From an uncultured Bacteroidota bacterium (GTDB lineage Bacteria; Bacteroidota; Bacteroidia; Bacteroidales; SZUA-534): DNA of 14,433 nucleotides. A program made the translations under genes and the position numbers. The stretch covers positions 1-14,433 of the forward strand of contig CALABN010000137.1 of assembly GCA_937885735.1 (NCBI GenBank), written 5' to 3'. This document shows positions 7,368 through 14,433 of the stretch, piece after piece; the first letter of the stretch is position 1, and each line of letters opens with the position of its first letter. The notes beneath the pieces were generated by a model. That model made no database searches and had not been told where the DNA came from. It worked only from the letters and a program-made list of their open reading frames with translations.

Positions 7368-7477
7368 GTTTGCATCTATGGTTGTTATATTTTTAAATGG
7401 TTTTGGAAATATCGGTATCGGAACAGTTCTTGGTGCTGTACTGGTTGGAAATGACATAAAGATTCCTGTCAAGTATT

Positions 7478-8761
7478 TTAAGGCACCATTTGATAAAGTG
7501 ACGGGCATGAATTGACCCACTTGCGAATTGGGACAACCCTTATTGTGTATCCATCCTGCACAACTGTTTCCTCTTGGTCCCATGTGATGATAGCAAGGTT
7601 CTTGTTGTGAAGTTCTCCTGCCGCCTCCACAATTGCATCCAGTTCGCGCTTACGGGTCGTCCTGCCAGACATATCGTAACATACCTGAATGAGTTCATGT
7701 ACGGAAGTCCCTTTCCTACATACAAAATCCACCTCGCGATCATTGCGGGTACGGTAGTAGAACAGTTCATAAGTTTTCAGGTTATAACCTTGTTTTTGCA
7801 GTTCCATGAAGACCATGTTCTCCAACAGTCGACCTGAATTCTGTGAGAGGGTGAACGCTCTTGCCATCACAAAACCATTGTCTATTACGTAAGCCTTCCT
7901 GTCCGCCTTATGCATTAGCTTGAGCTTATTGTTGAACCTTGGGAGGTATTGGAACAGATAACAGTTCTGCAGGTATCCGAGGAACTTCTGAACCGAGGTT
8001 ATGCTGTGCATGTCCAAATCTGCGGCAATCGAGTTGGCGGAGAACGGATTGGTAAAGTTTGCCAAAAGCCAGTCCGCAATGCCACTGAGTTCCACCACGT
8101 TTCGCACCTTGTAGCGCTTCACTATATCTTTGAGTATTATGGTATCATATAGGCTGTAGAGGTATGATTGGGTTATTGTCGGGGTCAATGAAACCTCCGG
8201 ATATCCACCGTACCTCATGAAACCGTCCAGTACGTTGTTCGTTGCAGCAATCTCATCCGGAGTATCCATCCTGATAGATGCCCCAATATAATTTGAATGC
8301 TCCGTGGCAGAGAACGGGAACAGGCGAATCTCAACGAAGCGTCCGGTCAGATGTGCCGAAAGATCATCTGACAGCAGGTTGGCATTCGATCCTGTGATTA
8401 TGAGATTGATGCCCCTCCGATACAGTTTCTGCACCCAAAGGCTCCATCCTTCAAGGTTCTGCACCTCGTCAAGAAGCAGGTAATCATAACCTGGATAAAC
8501 CTCTGACAGAACCTGACTTACCACATCCTCGTTGAATTTGGCGAGAAGTTGCATGTCATCGAAATTCAGATAGGCGAAGTTGCATCCCTTAAGCATCTGC
8601 AGTGCCAGGACAGACTTTCCGGCACGCCTCGGACCAACTATCAACTTTATCGGCTTGCTGTCTCGTATCTCGATTGCAAATGGTTGTGCGATGCGTTCCT
8701 GGTATTCTATTGAAAGAAGCTTGTCTCGCTCTTCTCTCTGCTGAAGAATGATGCTTTTCAT
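7478..8761 (-). CDS. AAA family ATPase with DUF4143 domain
   Basis: The 427-residue protein has an N-terminal AAA_14 ATPase domain and a C-terminal DUF4143 domain. Walker A is GPRRAGKS at 43-50 (Lys49) and Walker B is YLLLDEVQ at 94-101 (Asp98, Glu99). The sensor segment IITGSNA is at 121-127 and LTGRFVEI, carrying a conserved Arg, is near 138-145. A winged-helix-like stretch lies about 200-260. The DUF4143 region has RLLENMVFMEL (Glu314), DREVDFVC (Asp355) and ELIQVCYD (366-373). DUF4143 resembles the PD-(D/E)xK nuclease fold, but here the usual E-x-K is Q-x-C, as in other members with LIQV, so cleavage activity is doubtful. The biological role of this family is not settled; these ATPases are common accessory genes in Bacteroidetes and archaea. 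The gene has its own promoter-like sequence and a terminator. Confidence 0.92.
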   Translation of the reverse strand: MKSIILQQREERDKLLSIEYQERIAQPFAIEIRDSKPIKLIVGPRRAGKSVLALQMLKGCNFAYLNFDDMQLLAKFNEDVVSQVLSEVYPGYDYLLLDEVQNLEGWSLWVQKLYRRGINLIITGSNANLLSDDLSAHLTGRFVEIRLFPFSATEHSNYIGASIRMDTPDEIAATNNVLDGFMRYGGYPEVSLTPTITQSYLYSLYDTIILKDIVKRYKVRNVVELSGIADWLLANFTNPFSANSIAADLDMHSITSVQKFLGYLQNCYLFQYLPRFNNKLKLMHKADRKAYVIDNGFVMARAFTLSQNSGRLLENMVFMELQKQGYNLKTYELFYYRTRNDREVDFVCRKGTSVHELIQVCYDMSGRTTRKRELDAIVEAAGELHNKNLAIITWDQEETVVQDGYTIRVVPIRKWVNSCPSLYQMVP

Positions 8762-8783
8762 ACAATATTTTATTTATACTGTA

Positions 8784-8814
8784 CAAAATTAGGATATTTT
8801 ATCCAATACACAAG
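8784..8814 (-). promoter_or_regulatory. Bacteroidetes-type promoter for the DUF4143 gene
   Basis: Reading the minus strand, CTTG (8814-8811) lies 19 bases upstream of TAATTTTG (8791-8784). This fits the -33 TTTG and -7 TAnnTTTG pattern with the usual spacing. The start codon at 8761 is 22 bases beyond the -7 box. The box includes the stop codon of the upstream gene (8791-8789). A perfect inverted repeat, GGATA-TTT-TATCC (8792-8804), fills the spacer and could be an operator, or the stem of a weak terminator for the upstream gene. Confidence 0.55.
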
Positions 8815-9157
8815 TTGCAATGTATGGCCTTAATGTCCAAAATGTATGCAACACATAAACCAAATGCTTTTTGAAACGAAACTTCAGGTACTGAGGCTGG
8901 CTTTGGAATGTAACACTATCTATTTTATAGTTTTCGTTATTAGCAGAACTTATTAAAAGTTCAAATGCATCAGATTCTGGATTAATATAAACTTTACTAC
9001 TATCGAATTCTGGCATTTTTTCGCAAAGCCCTGATCCTTCAAATTTTTGACGTATAACGATGCTTGTTAAATCATGTACTACATTCGAATCGTCAACTTC
9101 AGCAAACGAGTACTGAAATGCACATATAAACCATATCAACAATAGTAGTTGTTTCAT
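8789..9157 (-). CDS. Small exported protein of unknown function
   Basis: I recognise no family for this 122-residue protein. It starts with a strong signal peptide (Lys2, hydrophobic core LLLLIWFICAF, then SFA before Glu20), so it is exported. The mature 103 residues have two Cys (about 45 and 116 of the precursor) and a hydrophobic, aromatic C-terminal part (LVYVLHTFWTLRPYIA), unusual for a soluble secreted protein. It is the third gene of an AT-rich run, 11 bases after the previous stop. Its 3' end overlaps the promoter of the DUF4143 gene. The codon use is AT-rich, unlike cysE or cysK. Confidence 0.65.
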   Translation of the reverse strand: MKQLLLLIWFICAFQYSFAEVDDSNVVHDLTSIVIRQKFEGSGLCEKMPEFDSSKVYINPESDAFELLISSANNENYKIDSVTFQSQPQYLKFRFKKHLVYVLHTFWTLRPYIATCVLDKIS

Positions 9158-9168
9158 TATTAGAATAT

Positions 9169-9774
9169 TTAATCCTTTACGAATCTAATATTACCATTAG
9201 TGTACCACATGCCTCCAATTGCTATGCCTGAGTAATCTAAAGAAATAATATAACATCTTGCAACATTTATAGGGGAAACAGCCACTTTCCCTTGTAACTT
9301 TAGTTTTCCATTTATATTTTCCCTACCACCACTAAGAACATCATTAAACAAGTTATGATATGGGTCGGACGCGGATTTGGTAATTGTTGTTTTTGTTCCT
9401 GGGATTAGAGATTCAATTTTAAATTCAAAAGTCTGACTATCGTCATTTTTCATATTTTCGATTGTTGACTTGACATTAATGACATCTGTCACTTCAATAT
9501 CTCCATTGTACAATATGTAATTATCTGAACCATCAATTTTTACAGCAGCTACAACATTAGCGTTCAAACATTCATTTTTATTCAAAGTTAGTTCAATTTC
9601 AGCTTTTTCATCTTCCTTCTTTCCTTTTAAAGTTACAACGCTCTTTTCTAGTATTGGTTCGTGCTTGCCTTCACCAATGCTGTAAAATGTCTGTTTAATG
9701 GCAATGCAACCATTACTCTCATTTTGAGCTTGTGTAAGTACTGAAATGAGTAATACAAAAGAAGTGAAGATCAC
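9169..9774 (-). CDS. Exported protein of unknown function, start probably frameshifted
   Basis: I recognise no family for this 201-residue product. As read, the only usable start is GTG at 9774, giving a hydrophobic signal sequence (MIFTSFVLLISVLTQAQ) with no positive charge before the core. Eight bases upstream is ATGAAAAGGTGA, an ATG that dies after three codons. One extra A in its AAAA run (9776-9779) would give MKKVIFTSF and then this same frame, a textbook signal peptide starting 6 bases after the upstream stop. So either a one-base deletion or sequencing error has removed the start, or GTG is used. The mature part is polar and looks beta-rich. It follows the lipoprotein gene in the same AT-rich run. 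Confidence 0.6.
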   Translation of the reverse strand: MIFTSFVLLISVLTQAQNESNGCIAIKQTFYSIGEGKHEPILEKSVVTLKGKKEDEKAEIELTLNKNECLNANVVAAVKIDGSDNYILYNGDIEVTDVINVKSTIENMKNDDSQTFEFKIESLIPGTKTTITKSASDPYHNLFNDVLSGGRENINGKLKLQGKVAVSPINVARCYIISLDYSGIAIGGMWYTNGNIRFVKD

Positions 9775-9788
9775 CTTTTCATAATGTA

Positions 9789-11135
9789 CTATTTTTGGAC
9801 AGAAAAATTAGAGTACCCATTTGAACCTTTTGCCAAAGCTCTAACTACGCCAGGCATACCCCGCCATACAACTCTATATGCAGTATATTCTTCTCCGTTA
9901 AACTCTACAACTCCAAAATTAATACGTATTGCGTTATTATTTTCTTCTTCCCAATTATTTGCCAACATCGAATATACGTCTGCAACAATATCAGTATTCA
10001 TTCCCAACACATAACCCTCGCTTTCCAATTCCTCTCTTTTATTAGTAAAGCCTGAAAAAGTAGAAAGATCATCTATTATATAATAATTTGACAAACTACC
10101 TTTTTCTATACCATAAGACTGCTCTATATCGAGCATTACATCATTAGTTACTGTTTTGTAACTGTCTCTTAAGTTTGCACTAATATCATATAGGTTACAA
10201 TTAACAAGTATTTTATTGCCGACATGTATTTTTTTATACAAAGCATAACCATAGTCATATACATAATTTGCCGTGTCTGCCATAATAAAGGCTCTAATTC
10301 CGTTTGCTAAATGAGTATGATCTTTTGCACTTTTTACTTGTTTTACAATAGTATCATTGCCCATAAAAAAATTAAAATTACTTGCTTCACAAGAATATTC
10401 TAGAATCGCCATATAACCATTTTCATCAATACTATAAGCTGGTATATCGACCAAAGGATACCTTCCTCCTTTCACTAACACACTATGGTCAGGTTCTGTT
10501 ACAATACATGATATTGGCTTTAGATTATCATCAGAATATTTACCATGAAAGTAATTAGAATAAAAAAATAATGGTGTAAGTGTCAACTCACATGAGAAAT
10601 TAGCATCTAGATACGATAAAAAATGACCATTATTATCATATCTACACAGTTTAATTTGTAGCCTATTTGAGAATTCGTTATCTCCCCCTCCAACACTGTA
10701 TGTCTCATAGTACAAATCACTTGGCATACATAAAAGCTTAAAAACTCCTATAGTGTCCATATCATATCTTTCACTGTTTGATGACACATACTCTATGATT
10801 TTAACATAATACATATTAAAATAATTTGTATTTATATATACGTTTTGTGGGTCAATCAATTCCATACTATCAACGGAAGTGCCTAAATACAAATCATAAC
10901 TCACCTCATAGTTTTTATCAGTAATGTTTCTAGTATCAATATGTGTTTCTGTTGAATTTATTTCAATAAGTCTATTATCTGTAATAGAAACATGATTTAT
11001 GGAATAAGAGCATGAACCTTTCAATCGTTCAGCTTTTTCTTGCAAAGTTTCATCATCATCATCGCATCCAGTAAAGTTAACAGCCACAAATGCCATTACG
11101 GCAATGGTCAATAGGTTTTTAATTTTTGTGTTCAT
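9789..11135 (-). CDS. Putative surface-exposed lipoprotein of unknown function
   Basis: From the ATG at 11135 the protein has 448 residues. The signal is a lipoprotein type: Lys4, Lys6, a hydrophobic core, then the lipobox FTGC with lipidated Cys24. Cys24 is followed directly by four Asp and a Glu, which resembles the acidic lipoprotein export signal that sends Bacteroidetes lipoproteins to the outside of the outer membrane. I recognise no domain in the mature part, which is Tyr-, Asn- and Ser-rich and probably mostly beta-strand. An in-frame ATG at 11183 would add 16 residues and blur the signal peptide, so I rejected it. It is the first gene of the AT-rich trio. Base composition differs sharply from cysE and cysK: one sampled 60-base line (10201-10260) has 15 G+C, against 36 for 2281-2340. 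Confidence 0.8.
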   Translation of the reverse strand: MNTKIKNLLTIAVMAFVAVNFTGCDDDDETLQEKAERLKGSCSYSINHVSITDNRLIEINSTETHIDTRNITDKNYEVSYDLYLGTSVDSMELIDPQNVYINTNYFNMYYVKIIEYVSSNSERYDMDTIGVFKLLCMPSDLYYETYSVGGGDNEFSNRLQIKLCRYDNNGHFLSYLDANFSCELTLTPLFFYSNYFHGKYSDDNLKPISCIVTEPDHSVLVKGGRYPLVDIPAYSIDENGYMAILEYSCEASNFNFFMGNDTIVKQVKSAKDHTHLANGIRAFIMADTANYVYDYGYALYKKIHVGNKILVNCNLYDISANLRDSYKTVTNDVMLDIEQSYGIEKGSLSNYYIIDDLSTFSGFTNKREELESEGYVLGMNTDIVADVYSMLANNWEEENNNAIRINFGVVEFNGEEYTAYRVVWRGMPGVVRALAKGSNGYSNFSVQK

Positions 11136-11183
11136 TGTTTTTGTGTTTATAATTAAAGACATACCCATTTCAACAAACCTCAT

Positions 11184-11245
11184 CCAAACCTTTAGGTTGG
11201 ATAATACGCTTACATACGTTGTATGATATAGTTGCTAAAGTAGCA
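11184..11245. promoter_or_regulatory. Cluster of three small palindromes upstream of the lipoprotein gene
   Basis: Three inverted repeats lie 50-110 bases before the lipoprotein start. They are CCAAACC-TTTA-GGTTGG (11184-11200, one bulge), CATAC-GTT-GTATG (11213-11225, perfect) and TGCTA-AAG-TAGCA (11233-11245, perfect). The last two are centred 20 bases apart, about two helical turns. A degenerate -7-like TACTTTAG (minus strand, 11242-11235) overlaps the last one. They could be operator sites or leader hairpins. Short palindromes are common in AT-rich DNA, so support is weak. Confidence 0.25.
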
Positions 11246-11333
11246 TATTTATGGCATTTGGCCCGTCTTGTGTGGCAAAAAAATTAGAAGGCTTCTATTG
11301 GCGCACCTGAACCGCCAGTGCACATAAAACAAC

Positions 11334-11366
11334 ACCGCCCCAATCAGCAGAACTGGTTGGGGCGGT
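11334..11366 (-). terminator. Strong hairpin terminator after the M16 protease gene
   Basis: ACCGCCCCAATCAG (11334-11347) pairs with CTGGTTGGGGCGGT (11353-11366) over 14 base pairs, including one T-G wobble, around the loop CAGAA. On the minus strand the stem is followed by GTTGTTTTATG, a T-rich tail. It lies 24 bases after the M16 stop codon. The plus-strand side is followed by TTTGCAT, so weak bidirectional action is possible. A second related hairpin is at 7338-7367. Confidence 0.8.
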
Positions 11367-11390
11367 TTGCATATTGCAATTGCCAATAGG

Positions 11391-14222
11391 CTATTCTGTT
11401 TCAGTCAAATCCTCTGGAAGAATTATTACTGTGATGCAGTTGTTAGCCTTCAGCACATTATCGTTGACAAAAGCCTTGATGTCGTCTGAGGTGATGCTGT
11501 TAACTCTGTTTTCAAAATCTGTATTTTGGTCGATATTCCAAGTAATCTTGTTTACTATTATGTTATTCCAATAGTTGTTGTAACGCTGGTTGCTGGCAAA
11601 ATTTTTCAGCTGATACTGCTTGAAATCGTTCAGTTCTGTTTCGGTCACACCGTTCTTTGCAATATCGTCAATGCACTCACGGACAAGCAGCTCCACAGAA
11701 TCACATTTTGCAGGTGTGAATGGGCACTGAATCTCAAGCATGAATCCTTCCTTGATGCCTCGTCCCATGCCAGCAGATGCCGATACAGAATATGCAAATC
11801 CGGCATCCTCACGAATAGTTTTTATATAACGTTGAGAAAGTATTGATCCAAAGCAATTTGCCGTCAATTGACCTTTTTCGGTAAATTGTCTTTCTCCATG
11901 CCAGTATTGCCAGAAGTAGGCTTGTGGGGTCTCCATTTTACGCTCGAACTTGTTGGTTACAGGACCTTGATGATAAGTCTCCAATTGTTCTGTGGTACGA
12001 GCCTCACGCTTTTTCAGTCCAGGAAGCGATGCCAAGTACTGCTCCGTGTACAAGCGCAGTGAGTCAACATCGAAGGCACCGGCAAAGTAGAAATCGAAAT
12101 CGCCAGCCGACTGGAAGCGTTCCTTGTAGATACGGCGGATATCCTCATACTTGACCTTGTCAAGGTCGGCAACCTTTATTCGGGAAAAACGAGGATTATG
12201 GTCATAAAGAGTTGCATTGATAGAATCGTTGAATGAGTTCATTGGATTCTTCTCGGCATTCTCCAACGACGTACGAATCATAGCCATGCAACTATTGTAG
12301 CCATTGGTGTCGTTGGCTGGCTCCTGAAATTTCAGGTAAGTAAGTTCAAACAAAGTGCGCAAGTCCTTTGGAGTAGAACTGCCCGACAAGCCTTCCTCGT
12401 ATGTATCAAGATACGAACTTACGTTTGCTTGTTTTCCTGCAAGTTTCTTCTGTAGTTCTGTGCTTGTAAAGTTGCCTAAGCCAGTATAACTCAACACAGT
12501 ACTGAATACCTGAATTGTTGGAATGTAATCGTTTGATATTGTGCATTCTCCACCCCAACTTTGTGCGCTCATTATAATTTGAGTGTTGCTGAAGTCGGTT
12601 TGCTTGTAGAACACACGTGCACCATTCGACAATGTCCACATGGTGTAGCCAAAATCGGCTGGCTGTTCCTTTGTAATCTTGCCTTTCTTTGGCAGATTTG
12701 GAATCAGAGGTTCGTCCTTTACATTGTCAACGTATGGCTCAAGTTCGGCATTGCGGGCACTTGTGACAGCCTCTTTCATATCGTCGATGGTTGGAATGGC
12801 AAGTTCTTCCTTATCAGGATACATTCCCAAGAGCACAAAGTTTGAATCGACGGAAGCGGTTACAGATGCCAAAAGCGAAGAATATACTTCAGCAGTGTAT
12901 TGCTGTGCAAATGTCTTGTAAAGTTCATACTCTGTCTCAATTCCAGGGAATGGTGCGTTATCGAGGAAGTTTCTTACACTCTTGTTTACATAGTAACTGT
13001 TGTATTGTTTGTCACGATTGTTGTACTGAGTCTCTTTCGAACTTAGAATCGATTCGTGTGCACGATAGACTTCGGTTCCTGTCAATCCAAAACGGCGTGC
13101 ACGCTCTATCTCCTTTACAAGAAGATTTACAGCCTCTTTATCCTTGCCCTCTTTTGGAATTACATATCCATAGAAGCATTCCTTTGTCTTTGACAAAACA
13201 TATTCTTCAATGCCACACTGCGCACCAATGAACGGGCAGTCAGGTTGTTGTGTCAATTCATCCAAACGGGTATTTATCACATGTGAAATTGCACTCCAAG
13301 CAAAATTTTGCGCATAGAAGAGGGCTGTGTTGTTCATCTCCAAAGGAAGCGGATCAGTCTTGAACATTATTTCAATGCTGGTCCTCTGCAACTCCTTATC
13401 CTTATCTATCACATAAATAGGCTCTGAAGTGTTTGGCACCTCGAAACGTTCAAATGGTGCTGGATTTTCAGGCATCTTTACATCGCCGAATAGTTTCTTG
13501 ATGCGTGCCTCAACATCCTTTACATCAATATCGCCAACAACAATGATTCCCTGAAGGTCAGGACGATACCATTTTTCATAATAGTCGCGTAAAACCTGTG
13601 GTTCAAAATTGTCAACCACGCTCATAAGGCCAATTGTCATACGCTTGCCGTAACGTGAACCTGGATAAAGGGTTTCAAGATTGCGGTTAAGGATACGGTG
13701 TGATGCACTTGTGCGCATACGCCATTCCTCATGAATAACGCCACGCTCCTTGTCAATCTCCTCTGGAAGGAGCAACAAACCGTCAGACCAGTCTCGAAGA
13801 ATGAGCAGGCAAGAATCAATGTGGTCACTGGTAACAGGAACATCATCAATATTATAGACTGTCTCGTCAGTGCTTGTATAGGCATTGAGATTGGCACCAA
13901 ACTTAACACCAATGTTCTCGCAATACTTTTTTATCGAATCACCTGGAAAATGTTCCGTACCATTGAAACACATGTGCTCAAGGAAATGAGCCAAACCGCG
14001 TTGAGACTCCTCCTCCTGTACAGAACCCACCTTTTGGGCAATGTAGAAGTTGGCACGTTGACGAGGCTCCTCATTGTGACGGATGTAATAAGTCAATCCG
14101 TTGTCGAGTTTGCCATAGACTACAGCAGTGTCAAGAGGCAACTGTTGCATTTGTTGCGCCATCAGGTTTGATGACACAAACATACTTGCGGTTGCAACCG
14201 CAATTGCGCAAAAATTTTTCAT
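11391..14222 (-). CDS. M16 family zinc metalloprotease (PqqL-like)
   Basis: This is a predicted periplasmic peptidase of 943 residues with the duplicated M16 architecture. A signal peptide (about 1-22) ends in NLMA before Gln23. The active first half carries the inverted zinc motif HFLEH (79-83; His79 and His83 bind zinc, Glu82 is the catalytic base) and the distal zinc ligand Glu159 in KERGVIHEEW. WYRPDLQGIIVVGDID near 218-233 is typical of the family. The second half starts near 528 (TLSNGARVFYK) and lacks HxxEH, as expected for the inactive partner that closes the chamber. Length fits bacterial PqqL-type proteases. I chose the ATG at 14222, which gives a regular signal peptide; an ATG at 14243 would add seven residues. 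Bases 14223-14433 hold a dispersed repeat copy but no gene or clear promoter box. The substrate is unknown. Confidence 0.94.
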   Translation of the reverse strand: MKNFCAIAVATASMFVSSNLMAQQMQQLPLDTAVVYGKLDNGLTYYIRHNEEPRQRANFYIAQKVGSVQEEESQRGLAHFLEHMCFNGTEHFPGDSIKKYCENIGVKFGANLNAYTSTDETVYNIDDVPVTSDHIDSCLLILRDWSDGLLLLPEEIDKERGVIHEEWRMRTSASHRILNRNLETLYPGSRYGKRMTIGLMSVVDNFEPQVLRDYYEKWYRPDLQGIIVVGDIDVKDVEARIKKLFGDVKMPENPAPFERFEVPNTSEPIYVIDKDKELQRTSIEIMFKTDPLPLEMNNTALFYAQNFAWSAISHVINTRLDELTQQPDCPFIGAQCGIEEYVLSKTKECFYGYVIPKEGKDKEAVNLLVKEIERARRFGLTGTEVYRAHESILSSKETQYNNRDKQYNSYYVNKSVRNFLDNAPFPGIETEYELYKTFAQQYTAEVYSSLLASVTASVDSNFVLLGMYPDKEELAIPTIDDMKEAVTSARNAELEPYVDNVKDEPLIPNLPKKGKITKEQPADFGYTMWTLSNGARVFYKQTDFSNTQIIMSAQSWGGECTISNDYIPTIQVFSTVLSYTGLGNFTSTELQKKLAGKQANVSSYLDTYEEGLSGSSTPKDLRTLFELTYLKFQEPANDTNGYNSCMAMIRTSLENAEKNPMNSFNDSINATLYDHNPRFSRIKVADLDKVKYEDIRRIYKERFQSAGDFDFYFAGAFDVDSLRLYTEQYLASLPGLKKREARTTEQLETYHQGPVTNKFERKMETPQAYFWQYWHGERQFTEKGQLTANCFGSILSQRYIKTIREDAGFAYSVSASAGMGRGIKEGFMLEIQCPFTPAKCDSVELLVRECIDDIAKNGVTETELNDFKQYQLKNFASNQRYNNYWNNIIVNKITWNIDQNTDFENRVNSITSDDIKAFVNDNVLKANNCITVIILPEDLTETE

Positions 14223-14376
14223 TCTAGTAGATTTAGTTAGCATAACAGATGCGAATATTGAAATATTTAACGATAAGAAATAGTTTTTAGTGTGTTTTTT
14301 GACGAAGAGTTTTTTGAAGGTTGAATTGTTGTAGGTATGTCACGTGCGGCGTCCGATTGTATAAAAGTCGAGAAGT

Positions 14377-14410
14377 TTAGGTGGGTTCTATAAATTGATT
14401 TCGAGAGATT
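14377..14410 (-). repeat. Dispersed repeat, copy 2 (upstream of the M16 gene)
   Basis: Reading the minus strand from 14410 to 14377, this matches 31-64 at 28 of 34 positions, with a perfect 17-base core (14402-14386). It points toward the M16 gene, as copy 1 points toward uppP. Both copies continue with CC-purine-CCT after the core. It may be part of a 5' regulatory region or a degenerate small mobile repeat. Confidence 0.6.
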
Positions 14411-14433
14411 TTTGAATTTTTATCGAGTAGATT

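Noticed and set aside
7256..7375. Extended receptor start at 7375
   Set aside because: It would add 40 residues ahead of a clear signal peptide and would pass through the palindrome and A/T runs of the leader.
7317..7583. Minus-strand open frame of 88 codons crossing the terminator
   Set aside because: It runs through the terminator stem and T-tract and overlaps the ATPase 3' end in another frame; the protein has no features.
11136..11183. Extended lipoprotein start at 11183
   Set aside because: The added 16 residues give an irregular N-terminus; the ATG at 11135 yields a normal lipoprotein signal.
31..14410. The inverted 17-base matches at the two ends as ends of a transposon
   Set aside because: The interior contains housekeeping genes (uppP, cysE, cysK) and no transposase, and each copy is oriented like an upstream element of its neighbour gene.

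Overview
This window looks like a chromosomal segment of a Bacteroidales bacterium (Prevotella/Bacteroides-like, possibly from an uncultured gut or rumen lineage). The reasons are a TonB-dependent receptor with an N-terminal carboxypeptidase-regulatory-like domain, a lipoprotein with an acidic Bacteroidetes-type export signal, an M16 zinc protease of the Bacteroidetes periplasmic type, a DUF4143 ATPase, starts without Shine-Dalgarno sequences, and a promoter matching the Bacteroidetes TTG / TAnnTTTG pattern. No RNA gene, transposase, phage gene or CRISPR array was found.

Layout. Plus strand, 1-3791: uppP (undecaprenyl-diphosphatase), then serine acetyltransferase (cysE) and cysteine synthase (cysK) only 6 bases apart, then an unrecognised secreted protein. 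CysE makes O-acetylserine and CysK converts it with sulfide to cysteine. The cysE leader holds an inverted repeat that could be a regulatory RNA hairpin. Minus strand, 3923-14222, read right to left: an M16 protease ending in a strong hairpin; an AT-rich cassette of three genes for exported proteins of unknown function (surface lipoprotein, then two small secreted proteins); a DUF4143 ATPase with its own promoter and a T-tract terminator; a TonB-dependent receptor; and a YccF membrane protein followed by a GNAT acetyltransferase. The two blocks converge at about 3792-3922. No gap exceeds 300 bases; the largest (7256-7477, 11136-11390, 14223-14433) hold the terminators, palindromes and repeat copies listed.

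Functionally, only cysE-cysK is a clear pathway unit. The rest is envelope biology: lipid carrier recycling, outer-membrane uptake, a periplasmic protease, and exported proteins of unknown role.

The least explained parts are: (1) the AT-rich cassette, whose middle gene appears to have lost one A in its signal-peptide start; (2) a heptanucleotide tandem array next to a -7-like box upstream of yccF; (3) a 34-base dispersed repeat upstream of both uppP and the M16 gene; and (4) two related terminators with swapped arms. No undescribed multi-gene system can be demonstrated. The AT-rich trio is the best candidate for one.
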